Source: Pseudoscardovia suis (lineage in GTDB: Bacteria > Actinomycetota > Actinomycetes > Actinomycetales > Bifidobacteriaceae). From it: 58,857 nt of DNA. The notes under the pieces are model-generated. The model made no database searches. It was not told where the DNA came from and was given only the letters and a program-made list of their open reading frames with translations. Shown here one piece after another: positions 1 through 7,479 of the stretch. Each line of letters starts with the position of its first letter. Positions within the stretch are counted from its first letter, which is position 1. The stretch lies in contig NZ_PGFC01000008.1 of assembly GCF_002797875.1 (NCBI RefSeq), positions 1 to 58,857 of the forward strand. Reading direction: 5' to 3'. Both the position numbers and the translations under genes were made by a program.

Positions 1-40
1 GACCGGACCCAGCCGGCCGCCGCCCCTCGAAGCAGCAAGA

Positions 41-280
41 GAAGAACATACACCACCCCCCGCAAAAACACAAACCACCCACAAACCCACACCCCCAAAA
101 CCCAACAAACAAGCCACCACCCACGGCGTGTCGCACACACCCACAAACACACCACACAACAACCCAAACAACACACAAAACACACAAAACACCCCGCATC
201 AAACAACAAATCACTCACGACACGGCGTGTCGCAACCGCCGAACCCGGCACCTCACACAAACACACACCCGAAACGGGAC
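41..280. other. A/C-only low-complexity tract
   Basis: The plus strand is almost entirely A and C here, with very few T or G. Open frames across it exist only because stop codons need T. I see no ribosome-binding site or credible protein. It looks like non-coding, strand-asymmetric debris at the edge of an accessory region. Confidence 0.6.
122..234. repeat. Two copies of a 14-base motif containing CGGCGTGTCGC
   Basis: CACGGCGTGTCGCA occurs at 122-135 and again at 221-234, 99 bases apart. The second copy lies in a palindrome, CGACACG-G-CGTGTCG (218-232). The 11-base core recurs at 1132-1142 and, on the other strand, near 38713. All four sites are outside genes. Confidence 0.55.
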
Positions 281-350
281 CTCGCCTCCGTCATCGGCGA
301 CCAAGCAGAAAACCGCCGAAGACGGAAACCGAAGATCCCAAGGAACCCCG

Positions 351-435
351 GGCTCCTAACCCAGGCGGTCACGGATATAGATTTGCGTCGTCCCTCCCCG
401 ATGGGCCGCCTGCTCCCAACCCCGGCGGTCACGGA
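351..435. repeat. Direct repeat, 24 bases, two copies
   Basis: A 24-base unit (core GGCGGTCACGGA) occurs at 351-374 and 412-435, 61 bases apart, with two mismatches. It lies directly 3' of the DUF5648 remnant on the minus strand. It may belong to a dispersed repeat family, but no boundaries or terminal inverted repeats are visible. Confidence 0.5.
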
Positions 436-448
436 AAAGTGCTGTGAA

Positions 449-835
449 TCAGGCATGGGCCGCGTACCATCCCACGTCCTCATAACGCCAGCCCATACGC
501 ACAAGCATGTCTGCCCCAACGGTTTCAAAATGTAATGATGAGCGCCAATCCCGCGTTCGGATTGTGCAGGCAGTACGCGGAATCACCGCCCGCAGGAGCG
601 GTCCAATCCGTCCCCCATGAGTGGTCCAATCCCTCCCCTCGGACTCCCATCACGCGCACACCAGGCTGTCAATCTCCGCCACATTCCCCGTATAGAAATG
701 CTCACCGCTGTTCGGATTGTACAAGTGGAACATCGCCACCGTCGATGCAGCATGGCGCAACGACTTGGCCGCAATCTTCGCGCCACCAGCTCCACATCCG
801 CATTCACAGGACGCCAGGAATACGAACAGACAACC
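449..835 (-). pseudogene. Remnant of a DUF5648-type secreted/cell-wall protein
   Basis: Read on the minus strand, 733-653 gives MFHLYNPNSGEHFYTGN and then ...EIDSLVCA, the LYNPNSGEHFYT signature of the DUF5648 repeat found at the C-termini of secreted bifidobacterial proteins. A TGA at 650-652 interrupts it. The next residues (WESEG) continue the expected domain, frame shifts follow, and a second repeat is recognisable as GDSAY.LHNPNAG (about 588-552). The end reads MLVRMGWRYEDVGWYAAHA and a genuine stop at 449-451. At least one nonsense change and two frameshifts separate the pieces, so this is a decayed C-terminus with no surviving N-terminal part. The frame opens after a TAG at 836-838. 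Motif recognition is from memory. Confidence 0.7.
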
Positions 836-945
836 CTACACACACCCGTCTCCGCCACCCGACCGGAACGCACCAAACAACAACTTGACCCGATGCGCCA
901 GAGGCAGCGCGAAGAATAGATGCGCACGAAAACAGATGTGCGGGA

Positions 946-979
946 AAACAAAAAGGCGGAACGTTGAACGTTCCGCCTT
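946..979 (-). terminator. Intrinsic terminator of tRNA-Lys(CTT)
   Basis: A perfect 12-base-pair stem (AAGGCGGAACGT at 953-964 with its complement at 968-979) closes a three-base loop. On the minus strand it is followed by TTTTTGTTTT. It lies six bases beyond the tRNA 3' end, so it is the tRNA terminator. Confidence 0.85.
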
Positions 980-984
980 ACCTG

Positions 985-1058
985 TGCCCCCGCAGGGGCT
1001 CGAACCCTGGACACGCGGATTAAGAGTCCGCTGCTCTAGCCAACTGAGCTACAGGGGC
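985..1058 (-). tRNA. tRNA-Lys (anticodon CTT)
   Basis: A 74-nt cloverleaf reads on the minus strand. The acceptor stem GCCCCTG pairs with CGGGGGC (one T-G wobble), the D-arm is GCTC...GAGC, and the anticodon stem GCGGA/TCCGC carries the loop CTCTTAA, so the anticodon is CTT. The T-arm contains GGGTTCGAGCC and the discriminator base is A. CCA is not encoded. The flank carrying the repeats and the broken surface-protein gene lies at its 3' side, consistent with a tRNA used as an integration hotspot, though no att duplication is visible. Confidence 0.95.
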
Positions 1059-1086
1059 ATTGGCTGATTACCAAAGCCAAGTGATG

Positions 1087-1114
1087 AATATACTCGACAT
1101 TTCAGAAAACGCAA
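1087..1114 (-). promoter_or_regulatory. Promoter of tRNA-Lys(CTT)
   Basis: On the minus strand, TTGCGT (1114-1109) and TATATT (1092-1087) are separated by 16 bases, about 28 bases upstream of the tRNA 5' end. Spacing and sequence fit a sigma-A promoter. Confidence 0.55.
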
Positions 1115-1309
1115 ATCCAAGACGCACTATCGGCGTGTCGCGCCTGTTTCCAACGATTGTGTTCCAGCGAATCAACAACAATGCCGCACACGGAATCGAC
1201 CAAGAAACAAGTCATCGGCAACATAAGACAAAACATCAACGGCATACGGCGAACCACATGCAGCACAAGACACCGTGCAAGATACTGCACAAGGCTTCAA
1301 CTCCGCAAC

Positions 1310-1358
1310 GGCAATAAAACGGGCGGCATGCGCCTTCATCTAGAAAGCACATGCCGCC
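1310..1358 (-). terminator. Probable terminator downstream of fhs
   Basis: GGCGGCATG (1322-1330) pairs with CATGCCGCC (1350-1358). On the minus strand the hairpin is followed by CGTTTTATTG. The 19-base loop is long and the site lies about 220 bases past the fhs stop codon. The rest of 1060-1581 holds no gene that I can support. Confidence 0.45.
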
Positions 1359-1394
1359 ATACTGGGAACCACGAAGTCGCAGCCCTCTGTGCCA

Positions 1395-1511
1395 GTCAGA
1401 CCCTCGCCGTGCAAAACAGCAACGGTCAAACCCTGCTGATCGGACGACGCCGATCAGGCCCTGCAGGTCAGACCCTCGCCGTGCAAATCAGCAACGATCA
1501 GACCCTGCTGA
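1395..1511. repeat. 45-base direct repeat, two copies, with an inner hairpin
   Basis: A unit starting GTCAGACCCTCGCCGTGCAA occurs at 1395-1439 and 1467-1511, 72 bases apart, with three differences. Between them CTGATCGG (1436-1443) pairs with CCGATCAG (1450-1457). No coding potential is evident. Confidence 0.7.
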
Positions 1512-1535
1512 ACAGATTGTGCTGATCAACCGCAC

Positions 1536-1578
1536 CGACCGATACTGCACCAACCGATACTGCACCGACCGACGATGC
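1536..1578. repeat. 15-base tandem repeat, about 2.9 copies
   Basis: Units read CGACCGATACTGCAC, CAACCGATACTGCAC and a partial CGACCGACGATGC. The array ends just before the fhs stop codon at 1582. Confidence 0.65.
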
Positions 1579-1581
1579 CAA

Positions 1582-3099
1582 TCAGACGATCTTGGGCATC
1601 GGAGTCGTCAGAGACGTCGTGAGATTCACGTGCACTAGGCCTGCGCCAGCGTGCACTTCAACCTTCTTCAGCGTCACGGAACGCTCAGCCTCAGGCGCTG
1701 AATCGTTATCGGTCATCGTCGCCGGGGACTTCACCGCCACCACCGCGAGCTGGTTGATGTCGATGCCCGCCTTGTTGCACAGCTCGGTGGCTGCCGCAAG
1801 GCTCGGAGCGAATGTATCGCGCTCCACGACACGCTCCGCAGGCACGCCATAGGCGCTCTTGGCGATCCAACGCACCGTGTCAACAAGCGGCGTGCCCTTG
1901 TGGCTTTCAGGCGCGGCAGGAATGCCGGCGGCATCCAGTGCAGCCACAAAATCGTCAAGCTGCGGCGTCAAAGCGTCGCCACCGTCGCGGAACAGGTTGC
2001 CCAACACCGGCGTGCGGAAGCCCAGCTCCGCCGCCTTGCTCTTGAACGCCGGCACCTGGTCGTCCTCGCCTTCCCACAGGTTGATGAGCGGGAAGGTGGC
2101 GATGCCCAGGCTTTCGAGGCGGTTCACGTGGAACGGGTAACGCCAGCTGAGCGTCGGATCGTCATTCCATGTCGTGGCGCGGGTCACGACGACAGCGGCG
2201 CTCGGCCACTGTGCGCCATATTCGCGAGCCGCGATATCAAGCCACTTCTGGGCGCCTGCATCAGTGCCGTAACCAGCTTCGACAACCACCACATCATGGC
2301 GAGCGCATGCCAGTTCGACAGACACGAGAGACGGAATGCCGATGGACACATTGGCGAACGGGCCGCAGTGCACATACACAGGCGATCCCTCGCGGGTCTC
2401 CGTGTAGGCCGGCATGACGGCGGTGGCAAGGATGTTGGTGATGCGCCATAGGTCGATGAATTCACCGAACGTGACGGGCTCGCCGTCCTTCGTGCCGGCA
2501 ATCATCGCAGCAACGCGCTGACCGAGTTCCTCCATGGAACGCGACAGCACCACGATCTGCATGAGCTCGCACGTAGGCGTGAGCACAACGCGCTCCGGCA
2601 CATCGCCCTTGCCGCGGTCAACCGCGATCTGGCGCAGCGAGCGCGACGGGACTTCCGAGACGCGAGGCACGAGAATCGTGTCGAGACGTCCTTCGTCCAC
2701 AGCCTTCTCCGCGAATGAAACGAGCAGGTTCTGGGCGGCTTCGATGCTTCCCATCTCGCCGCACAGACCCCAGTCCACAAGCTCGGGGTGGGTCAGGGAA
2801 GCCTTGCCACCGCCGGACGCACCACCCTTCGAGCCTGCCGCGGTAATGCCCATGGAAGGCTGGCGGAGCACTGCCGCCGCATCAATGCCGCGCTTGCGCA
2901 GGGCATCGATGAGGGCGATGGTCGTGGTCGTCTTGCCTTCGCCACGGCTCGCCTTGAGCGGCGTGTCGGCGGTCACGAGCACCACTTTGCCACGCTTGCG
3001 CGGCGCATCCGGGTTGTTTTTGAGATAGTCGAGATACCCGAAGGCATCGATCTTCTTGAATACGCCGTATTGGGACACGAAATCCTCGTAAGCGGTCAT
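1582..3099 (-). CDS. fhs: Formate--tetrahydrofolate ligase
   Basis: This cytosolic enzyme makes 10-formyl-THF from formate, THF and ATP, feeding purine and fMet-tRNA synthesis. The 505-residue product has the family P-loop region TPLKASRGEGKTTTT (about residues 46-60), the glycine-rich GSKGGASGGGKASLTH segment and a central block containing VHCGPFANVSIG followed by VEAGYGTDAGAQK. It is about 50 residues shorter than the usual ~555-residue enzyme and its glycine-rich motifs diverge, so activity is probable rather than certain. The ATG is preceded by AGGAGG seven bases upstream. The gene is apparently monocistronic; the C69 dipeptidase gene lies 81 bases upstream on the same strand. The organism ferments sugars, which suits use of formate as a one-carbon donor. 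Confidence 0.9.
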   Translation of the reverse strand: MTAYEDFVSQYGVFKKIDAFGYLDYLKNNPDAPRKRGKVVLVTADTPLKASRGEGKTTTTIALIDALRKRGIDAAAVLRQPSMGITAAGSKGGASGGGKASLTHPELVDWGLCGEMGSIEAAQNLLVSFAEKAVDEGRLDTILVPRVSEVPSRSLRQIAVDRGKGDVPERVVLTPTCELMQIVVLSRSMEELGQRVAAMIAGTKDGEPVTFGEFIDLWRITNILATAVMPAYTETREGSPVYVHCGPFANVSIGIPSLVSVELACARHDVVVVEAGYGTDAGAQKWLDIAAREYGAQWPSAAVVVTRATTWNDDPTLSWRYPFHVNRLESLGIATFPLINLWEGEDDQVPAFKSKAAELGFRTPVLGNLFRDGGDALTPQLDDFVAALDAAGIPAAPESHKGTPLVDTVRWIAKSAYGVPAERVVERDTFAPSLAAATELCNKAGIDINQLAVVAVKSPATMTDNDSAPEAERSVTLKKVEVHAGAGLVHVNLTTSLTTPMPKIV

Positions 3100-3180
3100 T
3101 CATCCTCCTGTTTTGTGGTGGCTTTTGGTGGGCTTGTTTATCAGGCTCGCCGTCCTGTCGGCTGTGCGGAACAGCCGAAC

Positions 3181-4689
3181 TCATCCATTATCGGACATAT
3201 GGAAGCCGTTGCGCATCGCCATACTCGAAATGTAAAGGACCTTGCCCAGCAATGCCGTGGTCTCACGCTGCACCAAGCCTGCAATCTCCTGATTGGCTCG
3301 CGTGAGAATCGGCGTGGAATCAGCGTATGTCTTGCCGGCGACCCGGGCATCGACCCTGGCGACGAAGGCGTGCCCCGCGGCGGTGCATGTCTCCTGGTAT
3401 TGCTCGATGGCGGCGCGGGTGTCTTTGTAACGGGAATCAGCCAGCGCACCGATGAGACGGTTGGCCCAATAGAAGTTGGACGTATCAACATCCCCCGTCG
3501 TGTCGCGCAGATATGCGGGGATGTCATCAACATTGGCATACAGCGGCACGAGCGTGTTGAACGGGTTGCTGCCGTAAGCCGTCCATTGAATGGCGCAGTT
3601 CGCTTCAGCCACATAGGGGCGCAGTTGGATGACGCACAGATGGTTGTTGCGGTTGATGCCAATGGGACGGAACATGGACCGCGTATGCTCATCCCCCTTC
3701 GTGCCATAAGGATCGTAGGGAGTGCCCTGGTAGTGGGACGACAGCACGTATTTGACATCCTCGATGGTGATTTTGCGCTCAGGCTGGCGCGCCCATGGGA
3801 TGTCGTCGCTCATGGGGCCGTGCAAGGCTTCGGGTCCGTCCCACACCTCGTCGTAGGGGTTGAGGAAACGCTGCATGTACCATGCGCGAGGCGTGTTGTA
3901 GACGTGGTCGGAATCGGAATGGGAGCCGAACGCATCACGCGGATTGAACGGGCTCGCGTTTTCAACGGCAAGGTCCAGATGGTTGCGCTCGATGAACTCA
4001 CGCAGATCCGCGGAGCACATGGCGTCTTCCTGATCGCCCAGCGCATCATCAAGATCGAATTCGTCAATGCCCAGCTGATTGGGCATGGTCACGTAGCTGT
4101 CGTCAGGCACACGGCGCGCAATCCAGTGATGCCCGCCGATGGTTTCCAACCACCAGATTTCATCGACATCGCTGAATGCGACGCCGTTCATCTCGTAAGT
4201 GCCGTACTTCTCAAGCAGAGCGCCCAGACGCTGCACGCCTTCGCGCGCCGACGAAATGTAAGGCAGCACGATTGTGACGAAGTCCTCTTCTCCGATGCCG
4301 CCGGGGACCTCCGGCACGTAACCGTCTTCACCTGGCTTTCCCTGCGCCTTGTGGGGCACGACCAAAGGGTCTGCACCCAGCACCCGTTCGTTGCTGGTGA
4401 TGGTTTCGGTGGCGCTCATGGCGACGTTGCGGGAATTAACGCCGTGCTCCGCCCAGATGCCTTCGTCGGGGAGCGCATTGGGCACTGCCGTGTATCGCAT
4501 CGGGTTATCGGGCAGGTCGATCTGCACGTGGCTGAGCACGCTGCGGTAATGCCGCGGCTGCTCGTCGGGGTGCACGACAATCGTCTTTTTTGCAGTGAAC
4601 TGTCCGTTGGGGGAATCCTCGTTGCGGGCAATGATCGTGCTTCCGTCATAGCTGGCGTTTTTGCCCACAAGAATCGTGGTGCAAGGCAT
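3181..4689 (-). CDS. C69-family dipeptidase
   Basis: This 502-residue protein belongs to the peptidase C69 (PepD-like) Ntn-hydrolase family, which cleaves a broad range of dipeptides. It begins [10 protein letters not shown], so Cys3 is the probable nucleophile, exposed after autolytic removal of the first residues as in the family. The segments [10 protein letters not shown] and [14 protein letters not shown] are family-typical. No signal peptide is visible, so it should act in the cytoplasm on imported peptides. The start is supported by GAAGGAG five to six bases upstream of ATG. A perfect 10-base tandem (GCTGATACT, 4708-4727) lies just upstream of the Shine-Dalgarno and could be in the 5' leader. 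Confidence 0.9.
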   Translation of the reverse strand: MPCTTILVGKNASYDGSTIIARNEDSPNGQFTAKKTIVVHPDEQPRHYRSVLSHVQIDLPDNPMRYTAVPNALPDEGIWAEHGVNSRNVAMSATETITSNERVLGADPLVVPHKAQGKPGEDGYVPEVPGGIGEEDFVTIVLPYISSAREGVQRLGALLEKYGTYEMNGVAFSDVDEIWWLETIGGHHWIARRVPDDSYVTMPNQLGIDEFDLDDALGDQEDAMCSADLREFIERNHLDLAVENASPFNPRDAFGSHSDSDHVYNTPRAWYMQRFLNPYDEVWDGPEALHGPMSDDIPWARQPERKITIEDVKYVLSSHYQGTPYDPYGTKGDEHTRSMFRPIGINRNNHLCVIQLRPYVAEANCAIQWTAYGSNPFNTLVPLYANVDDIPAYLRDTTGDVDTSNFYWANRLIGALADSRYKDTRAAIEQYQETCTAAGHAFVARVDARVAGKTYADSTPILTRANQEIAGLVQRETTALLGKVLYISSMAMRNGFHMSDNG

Positions 4690-4707
4690 GGTGTCTCCTT
4701 CGTGATG

Positions 4708-4727
4708 CTGATACTTGCTGATACTAA
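4708..4727. repeat. 10-base tandem duplication upstream of the dipeptidase gene
   Basis: GCTGATACTT and GCTGATACTA sit head to tail 19 to 38 bases upstream of the dipeptidase start. They could be an operator or a simple duplication; nothing decides between these. Confidence 0.4.
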
Positions 4728-4820
4728 TGACGCCGGTTCCGGTGCCGGCCGTGTTGTGTCTCGATGAAAACGGCGAGCCTCATGCGGATGGCGTCAAGGG
4801 CTGTGCGGCCGCCCCATCAG

Positions 4821-4846
4821 CTCATTGCACCGTCTCATTGCACTGT
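4821..4846. repeat. 13-base tandem duplication
   Basis: CTCATTGCAC is repeated at 4821-4830 and 4834-4843, each followed by CGT or TGT, just 3' of the PEBP-like gene. No function is inferred. Confidence 0.5.
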
Positions 4847-4860
4847 GGCTCGTCGTGTTT

Positions 4861-5412
4861 TCACGCCTTACCGGTGAGCCAGACGCTATCGAAGTCCACA
4901 AGGCTGCGGTTCATGCGCATCGCATTACGCAATTCGTTCAACCAGAATCCCTCTGTGAGGCCTTCGATGGGCTTGGACGTGGCCCACACGCTCAGCATGT
5001 AATCATGGTCACGGTCAGGCGGGCACGGGCCCACATAACGCTGGTACAACGATGCATCCGTGCATCCGACGAACCGTGAGACATAGCTGTTCTTGCCCTG
5101 CACGGCCTCCGGAATCATCGCAGGCTGGCGGCGGGAGAAGTCCTCCGGAATGCTCAGGGCGGATGCATCATTGAAATCGAACATCAGGGCGTCAACCGGC
5201 ACGTTCGCCACAGCCCAGTGAATCCATTGGAATCCGCAGACCGGAATCGCATCATCATCGACGAGTTCCCAGTGCAAGTATGCGGCGGATGCTGGCAGCT
5301 GCGTGAGGTTAAAGGGGAACGAGACGAAGCTCATGCCGTCTTTTTTGAATTCGGCGGGAGCATGCTTGGCGTACTTATCGGGGATGGCAGTGAAATCCGT
5401 TTGTATGTGCAT
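4861..5412 (-). CDS. YbhB/YbcL-type PEBP-like protein
   Basis: The protein resembles the bacterial Raf-kinase-inhibitor/phosphatidylethanolamine-binding family (YbhB/YbcL). Supporting segments are SFPFNLTQLPASAAYLHWEL, then GFQWIHWAVANVPV, and a C-terminal stretch ending in a predicted helix. The ligand-binding pocket of this family binds anions, but the bacterial role is poorly defined. No signal peptide is seen. I place the start at the internal ATG (MHIQTDF, about 183 residues); an in-frame ATG six codons upstream at 5430 is equally possible because neither has a clear Shine-Dalgarno. It stands alone between the dipeptidase and holB. Confidence 0.8.
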   Translation of the reverse strand: MHIQTDFTAIPDKYAKHAPAEFKKDGMSFVSFPFNLTQLPASAAYLHWELVDDDAIPVCGFQWIHWAVANVPVDALMFDFNDASALSIPEDFSRRQPAMIPEAVQGKNSYVSRFVGCTDASLYQRYVGPCPPDRDHDYMLSVWATSKPIEGLTEGFWLNELRNAMRMNRSLVDFDSVWLTGKA

Positions 5413-5612
5413 ACGCCAATTATCACGCATCCCAGCGCGCGACGCGTAAATTCACGCGGCGCGAAATATGCAGCGCGCAATATGCAGCGAGTATGAATTG
5501 CGACGTCTGCATGCACCCGCATGCCCCATCCGCCATCTATTCGTGCCATTCATACGAATCCATGCGAATATCCGCACGAAGCCAAGGTCCAGTGCCATGC
5601 GCAACGGGAAAA

Positions 5613-6797
5613 TCAGCTGCCGAATGTCACGCGGCCGGCGTTGGGAGCCGGGAAGACGATAAGAGAGCAAAACAGCGCTTCGAAATCGAGTCGAGGATTG
5701 CCATTGCCACCCAGCCGGCGCCGCGCACGCGCTATCAGCTCCATGCGATGCACGGCATCGTCGCGGCCTATGCTCGCCGCCAGGTCATACAGCGCGTGCC
5801 GGTTCTCAAGGTTCACGATTCCCACAGCGTCTTCGGCACCATTCTGGATGACCGCCACGTCACGGTAAATGCTGGCGATGGAGTTGAGGGAACGGTCGAG
5901 CACGTCGCGCATGATGCGCGTGGAGCGGCGTTTCACGTCGTTTTTCTTGCCTATTGCGTTCCATTCTGAGCGAATCACGGTTGGAATGGGATCCTTTGCC
6001 TTCAAACCATTGATACGGCGGAATTCAGCTTTCTCACGCTCCACAGCCTTGTCGACTGTTGCCGTCGCCTGCGCCTCGGCATTTGCCAGCAAGGCATCCG
6101 CCAGCACTACTGCATCGGAAACACGGCGCAGGCCCAGCACCCCCACGATGAGCTCGTCACGGTCGGCGAGCGCCTGATCATCCATTGCATACAACCGCGC
6201 GATGCCGATATGGCCTTCCGACAAGCGTGCGCATCGGGCGGCGAGGCGTGAATCGACGCCGCAGTCTTTTTCGATGAACTCCGCCACGTCACGTGTGAGG
6301 GGCACGGCGAGAGTGACCAACCGCGTGCGGCTACGAATTGTCGGAAGCACATCCTGGGGGCTGGGCGCGCACAGCATCCAGATGGTGCGTTCGGCGGGTT
6401 CCTCGACCTCCTTCAGCAGCACATTCGTCGTGCGTTCAAGCATGCGGTCGACATCGGTGATGATGATAATGTGCCACGGCGCGGTGTGAGGCGTCTCTTC
6501 GGACTTGTCCACGAGATTGCGCACTTCGTCAATGCCGATTGTCACTTTGTCGGTTGCCATCACCGTCACATCAGGATGGTTGCCAGCCATGACGGAGCGG
6601 CACACGGCGCATTCGCCGCAGCCATGGCGCGGACATTCCAATGCCGCAGCGAAAGCGAGCGCCACATTGCTGCGTCCGCTTCCCGGAGGCCCGCAAAACA
6701 GCCATGACTGGGCAAGATGCGATGGATCGCCTTCGGCAATCCTTGACAGCATGTCGACGACTGGCTTCTGCCCGATGATGGTGTTCCATACACTCAT
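5613..6797 (-). CDS. holB: DNA polymerase III subunit delta' (clamp-loader)
   Basis: This is an AAA+ clamp-loader subunit of 394 residues. It has the P-loop-like [10 protein letters not shown] (about residues 34-43), a zinc module with cysteines in [12 protein letters not shown], the segment [19 protein letters not shown] that matches the Walker-B region with D in place of the catalytic DEAD box, and the sensor segment [10 protein letters not shown]. The P-loop has R where catalytic ATPases have K, fitting the non-hydrolysing delta' role beside DnaX at 29869-32394. Its start codon overlaps the tmk stop (ATGA), so it is translationally coupled as the third gene of topA-tmk-holB. Confidence 0.95.
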   Translation of the reverse strand: MSVWNTIIGQKPVVDMLSRIAEGDPSHLAQSWLFCGPPGSGRSNVALAFAAALECPRHGCGECAVCRSVMAGNHPDVTVMATDKVTIGIDEVRNLVDKSEETPHTAPWHIIIITDVDRMLERTTNVLLKEVEEPAERTIWMLCAPSPQDVLPTIRSRTRLVTLAVPLTRDVAEFIEKDCGVDSRLAARCARLSEGHIGIARLYAMDDQALADRDELIVGVLGLRRVSDAVVLADALLANAEAQATATVDKAVEREKAEFRRINGLKAKDPIPTVIRSEWNAIGKKNDVKRRSTRIMRDVLDRSLNSIASIYRDVAVIQNGAEDAVGIVNLENRHALYDLAASIGRDDAVHRMELIARARRRLGGNGNPRLDFEALFCSLIVFPAPNAGRVTFGS

Positions 6798-7474
6798 CGT
6801 GCATCCCCTTCGCTGCCTGCCATGCCGCGTTCGTGCAGCAATACGTCAACATCGCGTTTGATGCCAGCCCACACCTCGTCGATGCTCGCCGACGCATCCA
6901 CGACCTTGATGCGATGAGAATCCTGCCGGGCAAGGTCGAGGAAGGCTTGACGGGTGCGTTCGAAAAACGCGGCCCCGGCGGATTCCAAACGATCCGCCTC
7001 CCCCGTCAGACGACGCGACGACGCCTGGTAGTCCATGTCGAGCAGATAGGTGCGGCGCGGCCACAGGCCATCGGTCGCCCATTGGCTCAGCCTCAGTATG
7101 TCGTCCGAGGTCAGTTCTCGCCCGCCTGCCTGATATGCCAAGGATGAGTCGATGTAGCGGTCGCAGATCACCACGCCGCCGGCACGCAGCACAGGGCGGA
7201 TGACCTGCGCCACATGCTGCGCGCGATCCGCGGCATACAACAATGCCTCTGCGCGCGCGCTGATGTCAGGCGCCGCCGATCCATCATCACGATGGACGCC
7301 ATGCAGCAGCACGCCACGCACCACCGTTCCCAGCTCCGTGCCGCCGGGCTCTCTGGTGAGCACGACGTCAAGCCCTAGCGAACGCAGGTAATCGCGCAAA
7401 CGTTCGGCTTGCGTGCTTTTGCCTACGCCGTCCACGCCTTCGAGGGAGATGAAGAGGCCTGTGGCTTTACACAT
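6794..7474 (-). CDS. tmk: Thymidylate kinase
   Basis: It phosphorylates dTMP to dTDP. The 226-residue protein has the P-loop [10 protein letters not shown], the [11 protein letters not shown] segment with the substrate-contacting R-E-P-G motif, and [12 protein letters not shown] with the DRY signature. Its start lies five bases after the topA stop and its stop overlaps the holB start. This gives a compact replication operon topA-tmk-holB, in which nucleotide supply, supercoiling and clamp loading are co-transcribed. Confidence 0.95.
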   Translation of the reverse strand: MCKATGLFISLEGVDGVGKSTQAERLRDYLRSLGLDVVLTREPGGTELGTVVRGVLLHGVHRDDGSAAPDISARAEALLYAADRAQHVAQVIRPVLRAGGVVICDRYIDSSLAYQAGGRELTSDDILRLSQWATDGLWPRRTYLLDMDYQASSRRLTGEADRLESAGAAFFERTRQAFLDLARQDSHRIKVVDASASIDEVWAGIKRDVDVLLHERGMAGSEGDAR

Positions 7475-7479
7475 GCGGG

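Noticed and set aside
583..1014. Minus-strand frame of about 143 codons before the tRNA
   Set aside because: It runs through the tRNA gene and its terminator; only the DUF5648-like part in another frame is meaningful.
985..1058. A phage or plasmid attachment site at tRNA-Lys
   Set aside because: No duplicated 3' tRNA end or integrase gene is present in the window.
1395..1578. Possible CRISPR-like repeats
   Set aside because: Only two long copies and a short tandem array are present, with no regular spacers and no cas genes nearby.
2788..4767. Long plus-strand open frame (about 659 codons) opposite fhs and the C69 dipeptidase
   Set aside because: It is antisense to two convincing genes, has no ribosome-binding site or domain, and open antisense frames are usual in GC-rich coding DNA.
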